A stretch of 64,000 nt of DNA from Acinetobacter zhairuonensis (GTDB lineage: Bacteria; Pseudomonadota; Gammaproteobacteria; Pseudomonadales; Moraxellaceae), in contig NZ_JAKVIM010000001.1 of assembly GCF_022601715.1 (NCBI RefSeq), forward strand, positions 62,001 through 126,000, read 5' to 3'. The translations under genes and the position numbers were made by a program. Below the pieces are notes generated by a model that was not told the origin of the DNA, ran no database searches, and saw only the letters and a program-made list of their open reading frames with translations. Below, in pieces: positions 9,408 through 18,692 of the stretch. Each line of letters begins with the position of its first letter. The first letter of the stretch is position 1.

Positions 9408-9422
9408 CTGTAATTTTCAAGG

Positions 9423-9457
9423 TTATTGAAAAGGAAATGGATGTCCTTTTTCAATAA
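9423..9457 (+). other. Intercistronic hairpin after the aldehyde dehydrogenase gene
   Basis: TTATTGAAAAGGA pairs with TCCTTTTTCAATAA with a one-base bulge. There is no T-run. It may modulate readthrough into the permease gene. Confidence 0.5.
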
Positions 9458-9523
9458 GTGTGCTGTTTGGTGGAACAACTATTGCACGAAAAAAAGTGCT
9501 TGCATTGCTACAGGAGTAAAAGC

Positions 9524-10870
9524 ATGGAAGGCGAGAATCATCAAAGGAGTCTCTCCCTTTGGCAAGTTGTTGTCATTGGGGTTGCCTATATGGCACCAGC
9601 GACGGTATTTGATACCTTCGGTATTATTTCAAGAGTCACCAATGGTCAGGTGCCATTAGCTTATTTGCTGGCACTGTTCGCCATGCTGTTAACCGCATTA
9701 AGTTATGCGCGTTTTAGTCGACTTTCACCTAAAGAAGGTTCGGCATATACCTATACCACTGAAACCTGCGGTAAAACCATGGGCTTTTTTGTCGGCTGGT
9801 GTTCATTATTAGATTACATGTTGCTACCGCTGATTAATGCTTTGTTGGCTGGTTTTTATTTAAATTCACTGTTCCCTGATGTGTCCTATACCGCTTGGGT
9901 GCTGATCATGGTGGGACTGGTGACACTGATTAACAGCTTCCGCATTAATATCCTTGCCAATTTCAGCTTTGTTTTTGTCCTCGCGACCTTGGTCATGATG
10001 CTGGTATTCATCTATTTAGTCGTGACAGGAATGGGGAATGCTCAAGGCTATAATGATGTGATGACCATAAAGCCGATGTTCAGTGGTGATCCAGAATTGG
10101 CAACATTGGTTGCTGGTGTGTCTTTGGTCTGCTTCTCTTATTTAGGTTTTGATGCGGTATCGACTTTGGCGCATGAAACCAAGGATCCGACCAAGACCAT
10201 TCCTAAAGCAATTATTTGGACCACATTGTTAGGCGGTGCGATTTTCATCACGGTGTCTTGGTTTGTTACGCTGAAATTTCCGACCTTGGCGCAATTTAAC
10301 AATCCAGATGAAGCTTTGCCTGAAATTGCCTTGATTGTGGGTGGTGCAGCATTTCAAACTGCGTTATTAAGCGTACAAATTATGAATGCCTTTGCTTCTG
10401 GTTTGGCAACGCATGCCAGTGCTTCACGCTTGATGTACATTATGGGACGTGATGGTGTCTTCAATAAGAAGGTTTTCGGCTCAGTGAGTCAGAAACTCGG
10501 AACACCGCTGTATTCAATTTTCTTTGTTGGCTTAATTTCTTTACTCGCAATTTATGTCGACTTGGCAACAGTAGTCAGTTTCGTCAGCTTTGGCGCCTTG
10601 ATTGCCTTTACCATGGTGAATTTCTCGGTATTTATGAAATTCTATGTGATCCGAAAGGAACGCTCAGGCTTTAAGAATGTGTTTATGAACCTGTTCTTAC
10701 CACTGGCTTCTGTATTTTCACTGTTGGGTTTATGGATTAATCTGGAAATGTCAGCGTTAGAGTTTGGTGGTATCTGGTTATTCGTGGGCGGTGTCTTGGT
10801 TGTATACAAGAAAATTAAAAAGCAGCCGATTTCCTTAACGTCACCTGCGGAAGAAATTTCAAACGGTTAA
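9524..10870 (+). CDS. APC-superfamily amine/amino acid permease
   Basis: 448-residue integral membrane protein with about 12 hydrophobic segments. It opens with LWQVVVIGVAYMAPATVFDTFG, the APC family's unwound first helix region, and includes the SYLGFDAVSTLAHETKDP loop common to amino acid and polyamine APC transporters. The start is placed at ATG 9524, which has CAGGAG 8 bases upstream; an upstream in-frame start at 9458 adds a hydrophilic Cys-rich leader without a ribosome site. It lies between the aldehyde dehydrogenase and agmatine deiminase genes, so agmatine or putrescine uptake across the inner membrane is likely. Specificity cannot be read from sequence. Confidence 0.85.
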   Translation: MEGENHQRSLSLWQVVVIGVAYMAPATVFDTFGIISRVTNGQVPLAYLLALFAMLLTALSYARFSRLSPKEGSAYTYTTETCGKTMGFFVGWCSLLDYMLLPLINALLAGFYLNSLFPDVSYTAWVLIMVGLVTLINSFRINILANFSFVFVLATLVMMLVFIYLVVTGMGNAQGYNDVMTIKPMFSGDPELATLVAGVSLVCFSYLGFDAVSTLAHETKDPTKTIPKAIIWTTLLGGAIFITVSWFVTLKFPTLAQFNNPDEALPEIALIVGGAAFQTALLSVQIMNAFASGLATHASASRLMYIMGRDGVFNKKVFGSVSQKLGTPLYSIFFVGLISLLAIYVDLATVVSFVSFGALIAFTMVNFSVFMKFYVIRKERSGFKNVFMNLFLPLASVFSLLGLWINLEMSALEFGGIWLFVGGVLVVYKKIKKQPISLTSPAEEISNG

Positions 10871-10944
10871 TTAAGTGTCAGTGAACAACTTTAATTCACT
10901 AAAGCAAATATTTGGAAACATGCAAGATTAAAGAGAGTGTAAAA

Positions 10945-12048
10945 ATGGAACTTGTGGTAGAAAAGCAACACGCAATGAAATCGCCTAAGCAACAAGGCTA
11001 TAGCATGCCAGCAGAGTGGGCTGCTCAAGAAGCAGTTTGGATGATTTGGCCGTACCGTACCGATAACTGGCGTGATAATGCCCAACCAGCACAACAAGCA
11101 TTTGCTCAAGTTGCAGCAGCGATTGCACAAAAGACCCCAGTCTTTATGGCAGTTCCTGTGACTGAAATGGAAAAAGCACGTCAGATCATGCCTGCTGAAG
11201 TGACCTTATATGCGATGGAAAGTGATGATGCGTGGACGCGTGATACAGGTCCATCGATTGTGAAAAATGCACAAGGTGAGCGTATCGGCATTGATTGGAT
11301 TTTCAATGCGTGGGGCGGAGAAAATGGCGGTTTGTATTTCCCATGGGATCAAGATCAGCTGATTGCCAAGCAAATTTCTGCAATGCATGAACTTGACACC
11401 TATTCAGCACCTTTGGTGTTAGAAGGTGGTTCAATTCATGTCGATGGTGAAGGCACGTTGTTAACCACAGCAGAATGCTTACTCAATCCAAATCGTAACC
11501 CTGATTTAACCCAAGAAGAAATTGAAGAGATTCTGCAAGAATGCTTAGGCGTGACCAATTTCATCTGGTTACCTGAAGGGGTATTCAACGATGAAACAGA
11601 TGGACATGTCGACAACATGTGCTGTTTTGTTCGCCCAGGTGAAGTGGCATTGCACTGGACTGACGATGAAACAGATCCACAATATCCTCGTTCTTTGGCT
11701 GCACTCAAGGTCTTGGAAAATACGGTTGATGCGCAAGGTCGTCGTTTGAAAGTCTGGAAATTACCAGCACCAGGTCCACTGTATGCACGTGAAAATGAAA
11801 CCAACGATGTACAAAAGGGCAATGCGATTGAGCGTGTCGAAGGCAATCGTTTGGCAGGTTCTTATGTGAATTATCTGATTAGTAACCAGCAGATTATTTT
11901 CCCGTTATTCGATGAAAGCACAGATCAGCAAGCACAAGAACTGTTCCAGCAAATGTACCCTGACTATTTAATTACAGGTGTACCTGCACGTGAAATTTTA
12001 TTGGGTGGTGGCAATATTCACTGTATTACCCAGCAAATTCCTGCTTAA
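10945..12048 (+). CDS. aguA: Agmatine deiminase
   Basis: 368-residue guanidine-modifying enzyme that converts agmatine to N-carbamoylputrescine and ammonia in the cytoplasm. Signature motifs are [52 protein letters not shown] and the C-terminal [11 protein letters not shown] with nucleophile Cys361. Length matches AguA. The ATG at 10945 is preferred over a TTG at 10912; AGAGAG lies 7-12 bases ahead. It is the last gene of the amine block and is followed by a strong terminator. It supplies the substrate for the M20 hydrolase at the start of the block. Confidence 0.95.
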   Translation: MELVVEKQHAMKSPKQQGYSMPAEWAAQEAVWMIWPYRTDNWRDNAQPAQQAFAQVAAAIAQKTPVFMAVPVTEMEKARQIMPAEVTLYAMESDDAWTRDTGPSIVKNAQGERIGIDWIFNAWGGENGGLYFPWDQDQLIAKQISAMHELDTYSAPLVLEGGSIHVDGEGTLLTTAECLLNPNRNPDLTQEEIEEILQECLGVTNFIWLPEGVFNDETDGHVDNMCCFVRPGEVALHWTDDETDPQYPRSLAALKVLENTVDAQGRRLKVWKLPAPGPLYARENETNDVQKGNAIERVEGNRLAGSYVNYLISNQQIIFPLFDESTDQQAQELFQQMYPDYLITGVPAREILLGGGNIHCITQQIPA

Positions 12049-12082
12049 TATTTGGGGGGATATCCTCCCGTATAGAGCAAAA

Positions 12083-12110
12083 AAAGCCATGCATCAGCAT
12101 GGCTTTTTTA
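12083..12110 (+). terminator. Rho-independent terminator after aguA
   Basis: An AGCCATGC / GCATGGCT stem with an ATCA loop is followed by six T. Confidence 0.93.
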
Positions 12111-12182
12111 TGTGTGGAGATCGAGAAAGCTGGAATCTGTTTATAGGTTTGCATATTTAAAAAATGTGCTATTTGTATGGAC

Positions 12183-12194
12183 TTGTATATACAA
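12183..12194. promoter_or_regulatory. HutC-type operator upstream of hutC
   Basis: The perfect palindrome TTGTATATACAA contains the TGTA-N2-TACA core known for HutC. It lies 54 bp before hutC, which suggests autoregulation. An identical core precedes hutU at 13736. Confidence 0.75.
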
Positions 12195-12247
12195 ATATAT
12201 GTGGGGTAATATAAGATAAATTTGATTATTTTGTATGGGTTTAGCAA

Positions 12248-13000
12248 ATGCCAAGAGGGAAGACACAACACGATTTAGAATTGTCTTTACAAGATGATAG
12301 TCCAGTACCCTTATATTTACGTGTCAAACAAATGATTTCGCAGAAAATCTATGAAGGCACATGGGCAGTCAATAAAAAGATTCCTTCTGAAAGTGAATTG
12401 GTGAATTTGCTGGGCTGTAGTCGCATGACTGTGAATCGTGCTTTACGTGAACTGACCACTGAAGGCTTATTGGTTCGAATTCAAGGCGTGGGTTCTTTTG
12501 TCGCCGAAGGTCAGGGGCGTACCGCATTATTTCAGATTAACAATATTGCGGATGAAATTATTGCCCGTAACCACAAGCATCATGCCGAAGTGTTGGTACT
12601 GGAACAAATCCAAGCCAACCCTGAACAAAGCCTGTTGATGCAGGTGCGAGAAGGTCAGAAACTCTTTCATTCGATTATTGTGCATTATGAAAATAATGTA
12701 CCTGTACAGATTGAAGACCGCTTGGTTGATCCGAACATTATTTCGGATTATTTAAGCCAAGATTTTACTAAAATCACCCCAAATGCTTATTTAATGTCGA
12801 AAGCCCCTGCAACGGAAGGTGAGCATGTGGTTACCGCCATTCAAGCTGCTGCACAAGAATGCAAATGGCTGAAAATCAATAAAACAGAACCTTGTTTATT
12901 GATTCGTCGTCGCACATGGTCGAATAAACAACTCATCTCCAGTGCCCGACTGATTTATCCGGGCAGTCGTTATTATCTGGAAGGTAAATTTACCCCATGA
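12248..13000 (+). CDS. hutC: Histidine utilisation repressor
   Basis: 250-residue GntR-family regulator of the HutC subgroup. The N-terminal winged helix (residues 20-90) contains PSESELVNLLGCSRMTVNRALRELTTEGLL; a UTRA ligand domain follows, and the C-terminus ends LIYPGSRYYLEGKF as in HutC proteins. In characterised systems HutC represses hut genes until urocanate binds. Two TGTATATACA palindromes (12183 and 13736) are the likely targets. The stop codon overlaps the hutD start (ATGA), so the two are co-translated. Confidence 0.94.
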   Translation: MPRGKTQHDLELSLQDDSPVPLYLRVKQMISQKIYEGTWAVNKKIPSESELVNLLGCSRMTVNRALRELTTEGLLVRIQGVGSFVAEGQGRTALFQINNIADEIIARNHKHHAEVLVLEQIQANPEQSLLMQVREGQKLFHSIIVHYENNVPVQIEDRLVDPNIISDYLSQDFTKITPNAYLMSKAPATEGEHVVTAIQAAAQECKWLKINKTEPCLLIRRRTWSNKQLISSARLIYPGSRYYLEGKFTP

Positions 13001-13578
13001 TTCAGTTGCTCACGCCAAGCGACTACCGAAAAATGCGCTGGAAAAATGGGGCAGGCTACACCTTAGAACTGGCACGCAGTACAGGGGAAAATCTGGCTGA
13101 ATTTGATTGGCGCATTTCCATGGCAGATGTCACTACATCAGGTGCATTTTCCCCATTTCAAGGCATGCAGCGCATACTGACTGTATTAGAGGGCGCAGGT
13201 ATTGCCTTACAGGTCGATGGAGAACGTCATACCCTTCAGACCTTGCAGTCGCTCCCCTTTAGTGGAGACAGTATGGTCAGTTGTGAACTATTGGAAGATC
13301 CCATCCGAGATTTTAATTTAATCTATCAGCCCGAGCGCTATGCTGCCCGTTACCAATGGGTTGTCAGTCATGAAGCGACTGAATTTTTTTCCTCGGCAGA
13401 TATCATCTTCATTTTTAACCCAAGTGTAGAACCTTTAGCCGTCCGTATCGATGGTAAAATTTTCCAGCTTGGGCAACAACATAGCCTCTATCTTCATTCC
13501 AATATAAACGTGAAACACCTTATATTGCCAAGGTCGACTTTGCGGCAATGTTGTCTGATTGAACTCACGAAAATATGA
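12997..13578 (+). CDS. hutD: HutD-family cupin protein
   Basis: 193-residue HutD-family protein; the opening YRKMRWKNGAGYTLELAR and the phrase DWRISMADVTTSGAFSPF are family hallmarks. HutD is a small double-stranded beta-helix protein that in Pseudomonas limits maximal hut expression, perhaps by sensing a pathway intermediate. The start overlaps the hutC stop by 4 bp, so the two form a regulatory unit separate from the catabolic genes. A terminator follows at 13597. Confidence 0.9.
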   Translation: MIQLLTPSDYRKMRWKNGAGYTLELARSTGENLAEFDWRISMADVTTSGAFSPFQGMQRILTVLEGAGIALQVDGERHTLQTLQSLPFSGDSMVSCELLEDPIRDFNLIYQPERYAARYQWVVSHEATEFFSSADIIFIFNPSVEPLAVRIDGKIFQLGQQHSLYLHSNINVKHLILPRSTLRQCCLIELTKI

Positions 13579-13596
13579 TCTATTCTGTGTCAATGA

Positions 13597-13631
13597 AACA
13601 CATACAATTTGTGGTTGTATGTGTTTTTTTA
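13597..13631 (+). terminator. Rho-independent terminator after hutCD
   Basis: An 11-bp AACACATACAA / TTGTATGTGTT stem is followed by a T-run. It separates the regulatory pair from the catabolic operon. Confidence 0.88.
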
Positions 13632-13735
13632 TTTTTATAAAAAATAAAACCAATAAATACATATGGTTATTTTAATTTTGATAAAAAATATTAAAAAGCA
13701 TCTTTTCAATCATTTTGTTTTGTATAGTATATGGA

Positions 13736-13745
13736 TGTATATACA
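13736..13745. promoter_or_regulatory. HutC-type operator upstream of hutU
   Basis: TGTATATACA matches the core of the hutC-proximal site. A related half-palindrome TGTATAGTATA lies at 13721-13731, and GTACA-TTAT-TGTAC at 13751-13764. The cluster sits 70-90 bp before hutU, where it would cover the promoter. Confidence 0.75.
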
Positions 13746-13814
13746 AGTTAGTACATTATTGTACAGATAAGGCAGAACAAATCTGCTGAAAAAATTAAAG
13801 GAAGGAGTCCGATT

Positions 13815-15491
13815 GTGACAGCAGCAACAACAAAATTTCGTGATGTAGAAATTCGCGCACCACGCGGTACAAAACTGAATGCGAAAAGCTGGTTAACTGA
13901 AGCACCACTGCGAATGTTAATGAATAATCTTGATCCTGATGTTGCAGAAAATCCAAAAGAATTGGTGGTTTATGGCGGTATTGGTCGTGCTGCGCGTAAC
14001 TGGGAATGCTTTGACAAAATCGTTGAAACTTTGAAAAATTTAGAAGATGACGAAACCTTATTGGTGCAATCGGGCAAACCAGTCGGTGTATTTAAAACGC
14101 ATAAAGATGCGCCACGTGTTTTGATTGCCAACTCAAACTTGGTGCCACATTGGGCTAACTGGGAACACTTTAACGAACTTGATGCCAAAGGCTTGGCTAT
14201 GTACGGTCAAATGACCGCAGGTTCGTGGATCTATATTGGTAGCCAAGGCATTGTACAAGGTACTTATGAAACTTTTGTTGAAGCAGGTCGCCAACACTAC
14301 AACGGTGACTTAACAGGTCGTTGGGTGTTAACTGCTGGTTTAGGGGGTATGGGCGGTGCGCAGCCATTAGCAGCAACTCTTGCAGGCGCATGCTCACTCA
14401 ATATCGAATGCCAACAGGCGAGCATCGATTTTCGTTTACGCACTCGCTATGTCGATGAGCAAGCGACGGATTTAGATGATGCTTTAGCGCGTATTGAAAA
14501 ATACACCAAAGAAGGTAAAGCGATTTCGATTGCTTTACACGGTAATGCAGCAGAAATTTTACCTGAATTGGTTCGTCGTGGTGTTCATCCAGATATGGTG
14601 ACGGATCAAACCAGTGCACATGACCCACTGAATGGTTACTTGCCAATTGGTTGGACATGGGAAGAATATCGCCAACGTGCGAAAACTGAGCCTGAAGCTG
14701 TAGTAAAAGCAGCGAAACAATCGATGGCAAAACACGTACAAGCCATGTTGGATTTCCAAAAAATGGGCGTACCAACTTTTGACTATGGCAACAACATTCG
14801 TCAAATGGCACAAGATGAAGGCGTAGAAAACGCTTTTGATTTCCCAGGCTTTGTTCCAGCGTATATTCGTCCATTGTTCTGCCGTGGCGTAGGTCCATTC
14901 CGTTGGGTGGCACTTTCAGGTGACCCTGAAGACATCTACAAAACAGATGCCAAAGTTAAAGAATTGATTCCTGATGATGAACATTTACACCGTTGGTTAG
15001 ACATGGCACGTGAACGTATCAACTTTCAAGGTTTACCAGCACGTATTTGCTGGGTCGGTCTAGGCTTACGTGCAAAACTCGGTCTGGCATTTAATGAAAT
15101 GGTACGTAGTGGTGAGCTTTCTGCGCCAATCGTAATTGGTCGTGACCATTTGGACTCGGGTTCGGTATCTAGTCCGAATCGTGAAACTGAAGCAATGCAA
15201 GATGGTTCAGATGCAGTATCAGACTGGCCTTTACTGAATGCCTTGTTAAATACAGCGGGTGGTGCAACTTGGGTGTCGTTACATCATGGCGGTGGTGTCG
15301 GCATGGGCTTCTCGCAACATTCAGGTGTAGTAATTGTATGTGATGGTACGGATGAAGCAGCAGCGCGTATTGCACGTGTATTGACTAATGATCCAGCAAC
15401 TGGCGTGATGCGTCATGCAGATGCTGGTTATGACATTGCAATCGACTGCGCAAAAGAGCAAGGGTTACACTTGCCAATGATCACTAAATAA
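13815..15491 (+). CDS. hutU: Urocanate hydratase
   Basis: 558-residue urocanase that converts urocanate to 4-imidazolone-5-propionate using tightly bound NAD as an electrophile. Typical segments include [13 protein letters not shown] near the start, the glycine-rich [17 protein letters not shown] site (residues 172-185), [16 protein letters not shown] and the [17 protein letters not shown]-terminal motif. Length matches bacterial HutU. Translation starts at GTG 13815 with AAGGAAGGAG upstream. It is the first catabolic gene after the HutC operator cluster and is followed by a 13-bp hairpin before hutH. Confidence 0.97.
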   Translation: MTAATTKFRDVEIRAPRGTKLNAKSWLTEAPLRMLMNNLDPDVAENPKELVVYGGIGRAARNWECFDKIVETLKNLEDDETLLVQSGKPVGVFKTHKDAPRVLIANSNLVPHWANWEHFNELDAKGLAMYGQMTAGSWIYIGSQGIVQGTYETFVEAGRQHYNGDLTGRWVLTAGLGGMGGAQPLAATLAGACSLNIECQQASIDFRLRTRYVDEQATDLDDALARIEKYTKEGKAISIALHGNAAEILPELVRRGVHPDMVTDQTSAHDPLNGYLPIGWTWEEYRQRAKTEPEAVVKAAKQSMAKHVQAMLDFQKMGVPTFDYGNNIRQMAQDEGVENAFDFPGFVPAYIRPLFCRGVGPFRWVALSGDPEDIYKTDAKVKELIPDDEHLHRWLDMARERINFQGLPARICWVGLGLRAKLGLAFNEMVRSGELSAPIVIGRDHLDSGSVSSPNRETEAMQDGSDAVSDWPLLNALLNTAGGATWVSLHHGGGVGMGFSQHSGVVIVCDGTDEAAARIARVLTNDPATGVMRHADAGYDIAIDCAKEQGLHLPMITK

Positions 15492-15510
15492 CATCATTCT
15501 TGAACATTAG

Positions 15511-15546
15511 TTACGATGCTTTTTCACCAAGATAAAAGCATCGTAA
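15511..15546 (+). other. Intercistronic hairpin (13-bp perfect stem) between hutU and hutH
   Basis: TTACGATGCTTTT and AAAAGCATCGTAA are perfectly complementary around a 10-nt loop. No T-run follows the stem, and hutH starts 32 bp later. Confidence 0.65.
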
Positions 15547-15578
15547 TACAAAAATATTAAGCATTACAGGACGCCAAA

Positions 15579-17108
15579 ATGGAACTTTTAATTCAACCAG
15601 GCAAACTTACTCTCGCAGAACTTCGCCATGCCTATTTAAATCCGATTAAAGTCAAACTGGATGAAAGCGCAGCGCCAGCCATTGAGGCTAGTGTGGCGGT
15701 TGTCGAAAAAATTGTGAATGAAGGACGGACTGCTTACGGCATCAATACCGGTTTTGGTTTACTGGCATCTACGAAAATTGCACCAGAAGATTTAGAGCAG
15801 TTGCAACGTTCATTGGTACTTTCGCATGCGGCGGGTGTGGGTGAACCACTTGATGATGCGATGGTACGTTTAATTATGTTGCTGAAAGCGAATAGCTTGG
15901 CACGTGGTTTTTCAGGCATTCGTCGTAAAGTGATTGATGCCATTTTGGCTTTAATCAATGCAGAAGTGTATCCGCATATCCCACTAAAAGGCTCAGTGGG
16001 TGCATCAGGTGACTTGGCACCATTGGCACACATGTCTTTGGTATTACTGGGCGAAAGCAAAGCACGTTATAAAGGCGAATGGTTACCAGCGGTTGAAGCA
16101 CTGAAAATTGCTGGCTTAGAGCCAATTTCATTGGCGGCTAAAGAAGGTTTAGCATTATTAAATGGTACGCAAGTATCGACAGCTTATGCCTTACGCGGTT
16201 TATTTGAAGCAGAAGATTTATTTGCTGCGGCAACTGTTTGTGGTGGTTTAAGCGTAGAAGCAATGCTGGGTTCTCGTGCTCCATTCGATGCGCGTATCCA
16301 TGCGGTGCGTGGTCAGCGTGGTCAGATTGATGTTGCAGCGGCTTATCGTGATTTATTGACTGAATCGAGTGAAATTGCGCACTCTCATGAAGATTGTAGC
16401 AAGGTTCAAGATCCATACTCACTCCGTTGCCAACCACAGGTGATGGGTGCGTGTTTAACCCAAATTCGTCAAGCCGCTGAAGTGTTAGAAATTGAATCCA
16501 ATGCAGTCTCGGATAACCCATTGGTATTTGCTGTTGAAGGGGATGTGATTTCAGGGGGGAACTTCCACGCTGAACCTGTAGCAATGGCGGCAGATAATTT
16601 AGCTTTGGCGATTGCAGAAATTGGTTCACTTTCTGAACGTCGTATTTCGATGATGATGGACCGTCATATGTCACAACTTCCGCCATTCTTGGTGGCAAAC
16701 GGTGGTGTAAACTCAGGCTTCATGATTGCACAAGTTACTGCGGCAGCTTTAGCAAGTGATAACAAAGCTTTGGCGCATCCTGCAAGTGTGGACAGTTTAC
16801 CGACGTCTGCCAACCAAGAAGACCACGTTTCTATGGCACCAAATGCGGGTAAACGTTTGTGGTACATGGCAGATAACGTGCGTGGCATTTTGGCGGTGGA
16901 ATGGCTAGGGGCATGTCAGGGCTTGGACTTCCGTGAAGGCTTAAAAAGCTCACCTAAACTCGAGCTTGCACGTAAAATTTTACGTGACCAAGTACCGTAT
17001 TACAGTGAAGACCGCTTCTTTGCTCCAGACATTGAACAGGCGAGTGAATTATTGGCAAGTGGCTGTTTAAATGAATTGCTTCTACCAGAGTTATTACCAA
17101 GTTTGTAA
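15579..17108 (+). CDS. hutH: Histidine ammonia-lyase
   Basis: 509-residue histidase that deaminates L-histidine to urocanate. The MIO electrophile arises from Ala142-Ser143-Gly144 in [14 protein letters not shown]. Active-site Tyr53 lies in [10 protein letters not shown], and the C-terminal [13 protein letters not shown] motif is present. Length equals the Pseudomonas enzyme, and Ser143 has the same number as in P. putida. Start ATG 15579 follows CAGGACG. A hairpin and then the remains of the permease gene follow, so histidine import must depend on a gene elsewhere. Confidence 0.98.
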   Translation: MELLIQPGKLTLAELRHAYLNPIKVKLDESAAPAIEASVAVVEKIVNEGRTAYGINTGFGLLASTKIAPEDLEQLQRSLVLSHAAGVGEPLDDAMVRLIMLLKANSLARGFSGIRRKVIDAILALINAEVYPHIPLKGSVGASGDLAPLAHMSLVLLGESKARYKGEWLPAVEALKIAGLEPISLAAKEGLALLNGTQVSTAYALRGLFEAEDLFAAATVCGGLSVEAMLGSRAPFDARIHAVRGQRGQIDVAAAYRDLLTESSEIAHSHEDCSKVQDPYSLRCQPQVMGACLTQIRQAAEVLEIESNAVSDNPLVFAVEGDVISGGNFHAEPVAMAADNLALAIAEIGSLSERRISMMMDRHMSQLPPFLVANGGVNSGFMIAQVTAAALASDNKALAHPASVDSLPTSANQEDHVSMAPNAGKRLWYMADNVRGILAVEWLGACQGLDFREGLKSSPKLELARKILRDQVPYYSEDRFFAPDIEQASELLASGCLNELLLPELLPSL

Positions 17109-17125
17109 AAATGTGATGAACAAAT

Positions 17126-17146
17126 ACGGCCACATGATGTGGCCGT
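17126..17146 (+). other. Intercistronic hairpin after hutH
   Basis: ACGGCCACA and TGTGGCCGT form a perfect 9-bp G+C-rich stem with a 3-nt loop. It is not followed by a T-run. Confidence 0.65.
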
Positions 17147-17181
17147 AACTTAATAAATTTCCTCAAGGATTGGAGATAAGA

Positions 17182-17404
17182 ATGTCACAACAGGCATTAT
17201 TATGCTCCAGCATTTGCCATTGTATTCATGCTGTTCATTGTAGCGAAGATGGGGTATTTCCCAGTTGCCCGTCCTGCAATTAATGTGGGTGCTGGCTGGC
17301 TGTTTTTACTGTGGATTGCTGACATCACTTGGGTGAAACCAAAGCAAAATACAGTCAAAGTTGAGCAGCAAGACTTACCAAATAACCTTGAAATGGAAAG
17401 CTAA
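17182..17404 (+). pseudogene. hutT: Deletion remnant of the hut-linked permease gene (hutT)
   Basis: Only about 220 bp remain where other Acinetobacter hut clusters have an amino acid permease. A ribosome site (TTGGAGA) and an ATG at 17182 encode just MSQQALL before the frame goes wrong. A different frame from about 17198 to the stop at 17402 encodes a permease-like C-terminus (AIVFMLFIVAKMGYFPVARP, then a hydrophobic segment ending in DITWVKPK). Start codon and tail are in different frames, so a large internal deletion joined the gene's two ends near 17195-17201. Permease origin is inferred from the hydrophobic tail and the position. Confidence 0.8.
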
Positions 17405-17453
17405 ACACGATGCGACCCAATTTGTCACGCTTGGGTCGTTTGAGGAATGACGA

Positions 17454-18659
17454 ATGAAAAAACTTTGGCACAACTGCCACATTGCAACCATGCAAAATGG
17501 ACAATATTCCAGTATTGAACAGGCAGCCATGGTCACTTCTGGACAGCACATTCACTGGATTGGCGCTGAGCAAGATCTACCTGAGGATGATTATGCCGAA
17601 AGAATCGACCTGAATGGTGCCTGGGTAACGCCGGGTTTAATCGATTGTCATACCCACAGTGTTTTTGGTGGCAACCGCAGCGTAGAGTTTGAAAAACGTT
17701 TGCAAGGTGTGAGTTATGCTGAAATTGCAGCTAGTGGAGGCGGTATTGCCAGTACTGTGCGTGCAACCCGTGAAGCGACAGAAGAACAACTATTGGCTTC
17801 AGCGTTAAAGCGCATTCGTTGCATGCAACGAGATGGGGTCACCACCATTGAAATCAAGTCTGGCTATGGGCTGGACTATGTCAATGAGCGCAAAATGCTG
17901 CGTGTGATTCGACAGGTGGCAGAAGTATTACCGATGACGGTGAAAAGCACCTGCTTAGCAGCACATGCTTTACCGCCTGAATATAAAGATCAAAGTGATG
18001 CCTATATTGAGCACATTTGTACCGAGATGTTGCCTAAACTACATGCCGAAGGTCTGGTCGATGCGGTCGATGCTTTTTGTGAATATTTAGCTTTTTCACC
18101 AGAACAAGTAGAACGCGTGTTTAAAGCAGCCCAAGCTTTGAACCTGCCAGTGAAACTGCATGCTGAACAATTGTCTGCCTTGGGTGGTTCAAGTCTAGCT
18201 GCACGTTATCACGCGCTTTCGGCAGATCATTTGGAATATATGACCGAAGATGATGTGAAAGCCATGGCAGCTGCAGGCACGGTCGCGGTGTTATTGCCGG
18301 GGGCATTCTATCTGTTAAGAGAAACCCAATTGCCACCGATGCAAAGCCTACTGGAACATGGGGTGCGTATTGCCTTATCCAGTGATTTGAATCCAGGCAC
18401 ATCACCTGCATTGTCATTGCGCTTAATGCTGAATATGGGCAGTACCTTATTCCGTTTAACCCCTGAACAGGCTTTGGCAGGAGTGACTATTCACGCTGCA
18501 CAAGCATTGGGCTTACAAGATACACATGGCAGCCTAGAGCAGGGCAAAGTCGCGGACTTTGTGGCTTGGGATATCGAGCATCCATCAGAAATTGTTTATT
18601 GGTTAAGTGGCGATTTACCGAAACGTATTATCCAACATGGTACAGAAGTTCAATTCTAA
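17454..18659 (+). CDS. hutI: Imidazolonepropionase
   Basis: 401-residue amidohydrolase-superfamily enzyme that opens the imidazolone ring to N-formimidoyl-L-glutamate. Metal and substrate motifs are [12 protein letters not shown] (His pair), [27 protein letters not shown] and [10 protein letters not shown]. Length matches HutI. Start ATG 17454 follows GAGGAATGACG. It begins 49 bp after the hutT remnant's stop, so the deletion left the downstream part of the operon intact. Confidence 0.97.
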   Translation: MKKLWHNCHIATMQNGQYSSIEQAAMVTSGQHIHWIGAEQDLPEDDYAERIDLNGAWVTPGLIDCHTHSVFGGNRSVEFEKRLQGVSYAEIAASGGGIASTVRATREATEEQLLASALKRIRCMQRDGVTTIEIKSGYGLDYVNERKMLRVIRQVAEVLPMTVKSTCLAAHALPPEYKDQSDAYIEHICTEMLPKLHAEGLVDAVDAFCEYLAFSPEQVERVFKAAQALNLPVKLHAEQLSALGGSSLAARYHALSADHLEYMTEDDVKAMAAAGTVAVLLPGAFYLLRETQLPPMQSLLEHGVRIALSSDLNPGTSPALSLRLMLNMGSTLFRLTPEQALAGVTIHAAQALGLQDTHGSLEQGKVADFVAWDIEHPSEIVYWLSGDLPKRIIQHGTEVQF

Positions 18660-18692
18660 ACCAATGACCCTATATGAAATAGAGTAAGTAAA

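Noticed and set aside
12026..12271. 81-codon minus-strand frame across the hutC promoter
   Set aside because: It spans the aguA terminator and the HutC operator, so it is not a credible gene.
14398..14913. 171-codon minus-strand frame inside hutU
   Set aside because: Shadow of the urocanase gene; no family features.
16138..16698. 186-codon minus-strand frame inside hutH
   Set aside because: Antisense to a fully conserved histidase gene, with no ribosome site or recognisable domain; its His/Gln-rich composition is that of a shadow frame.
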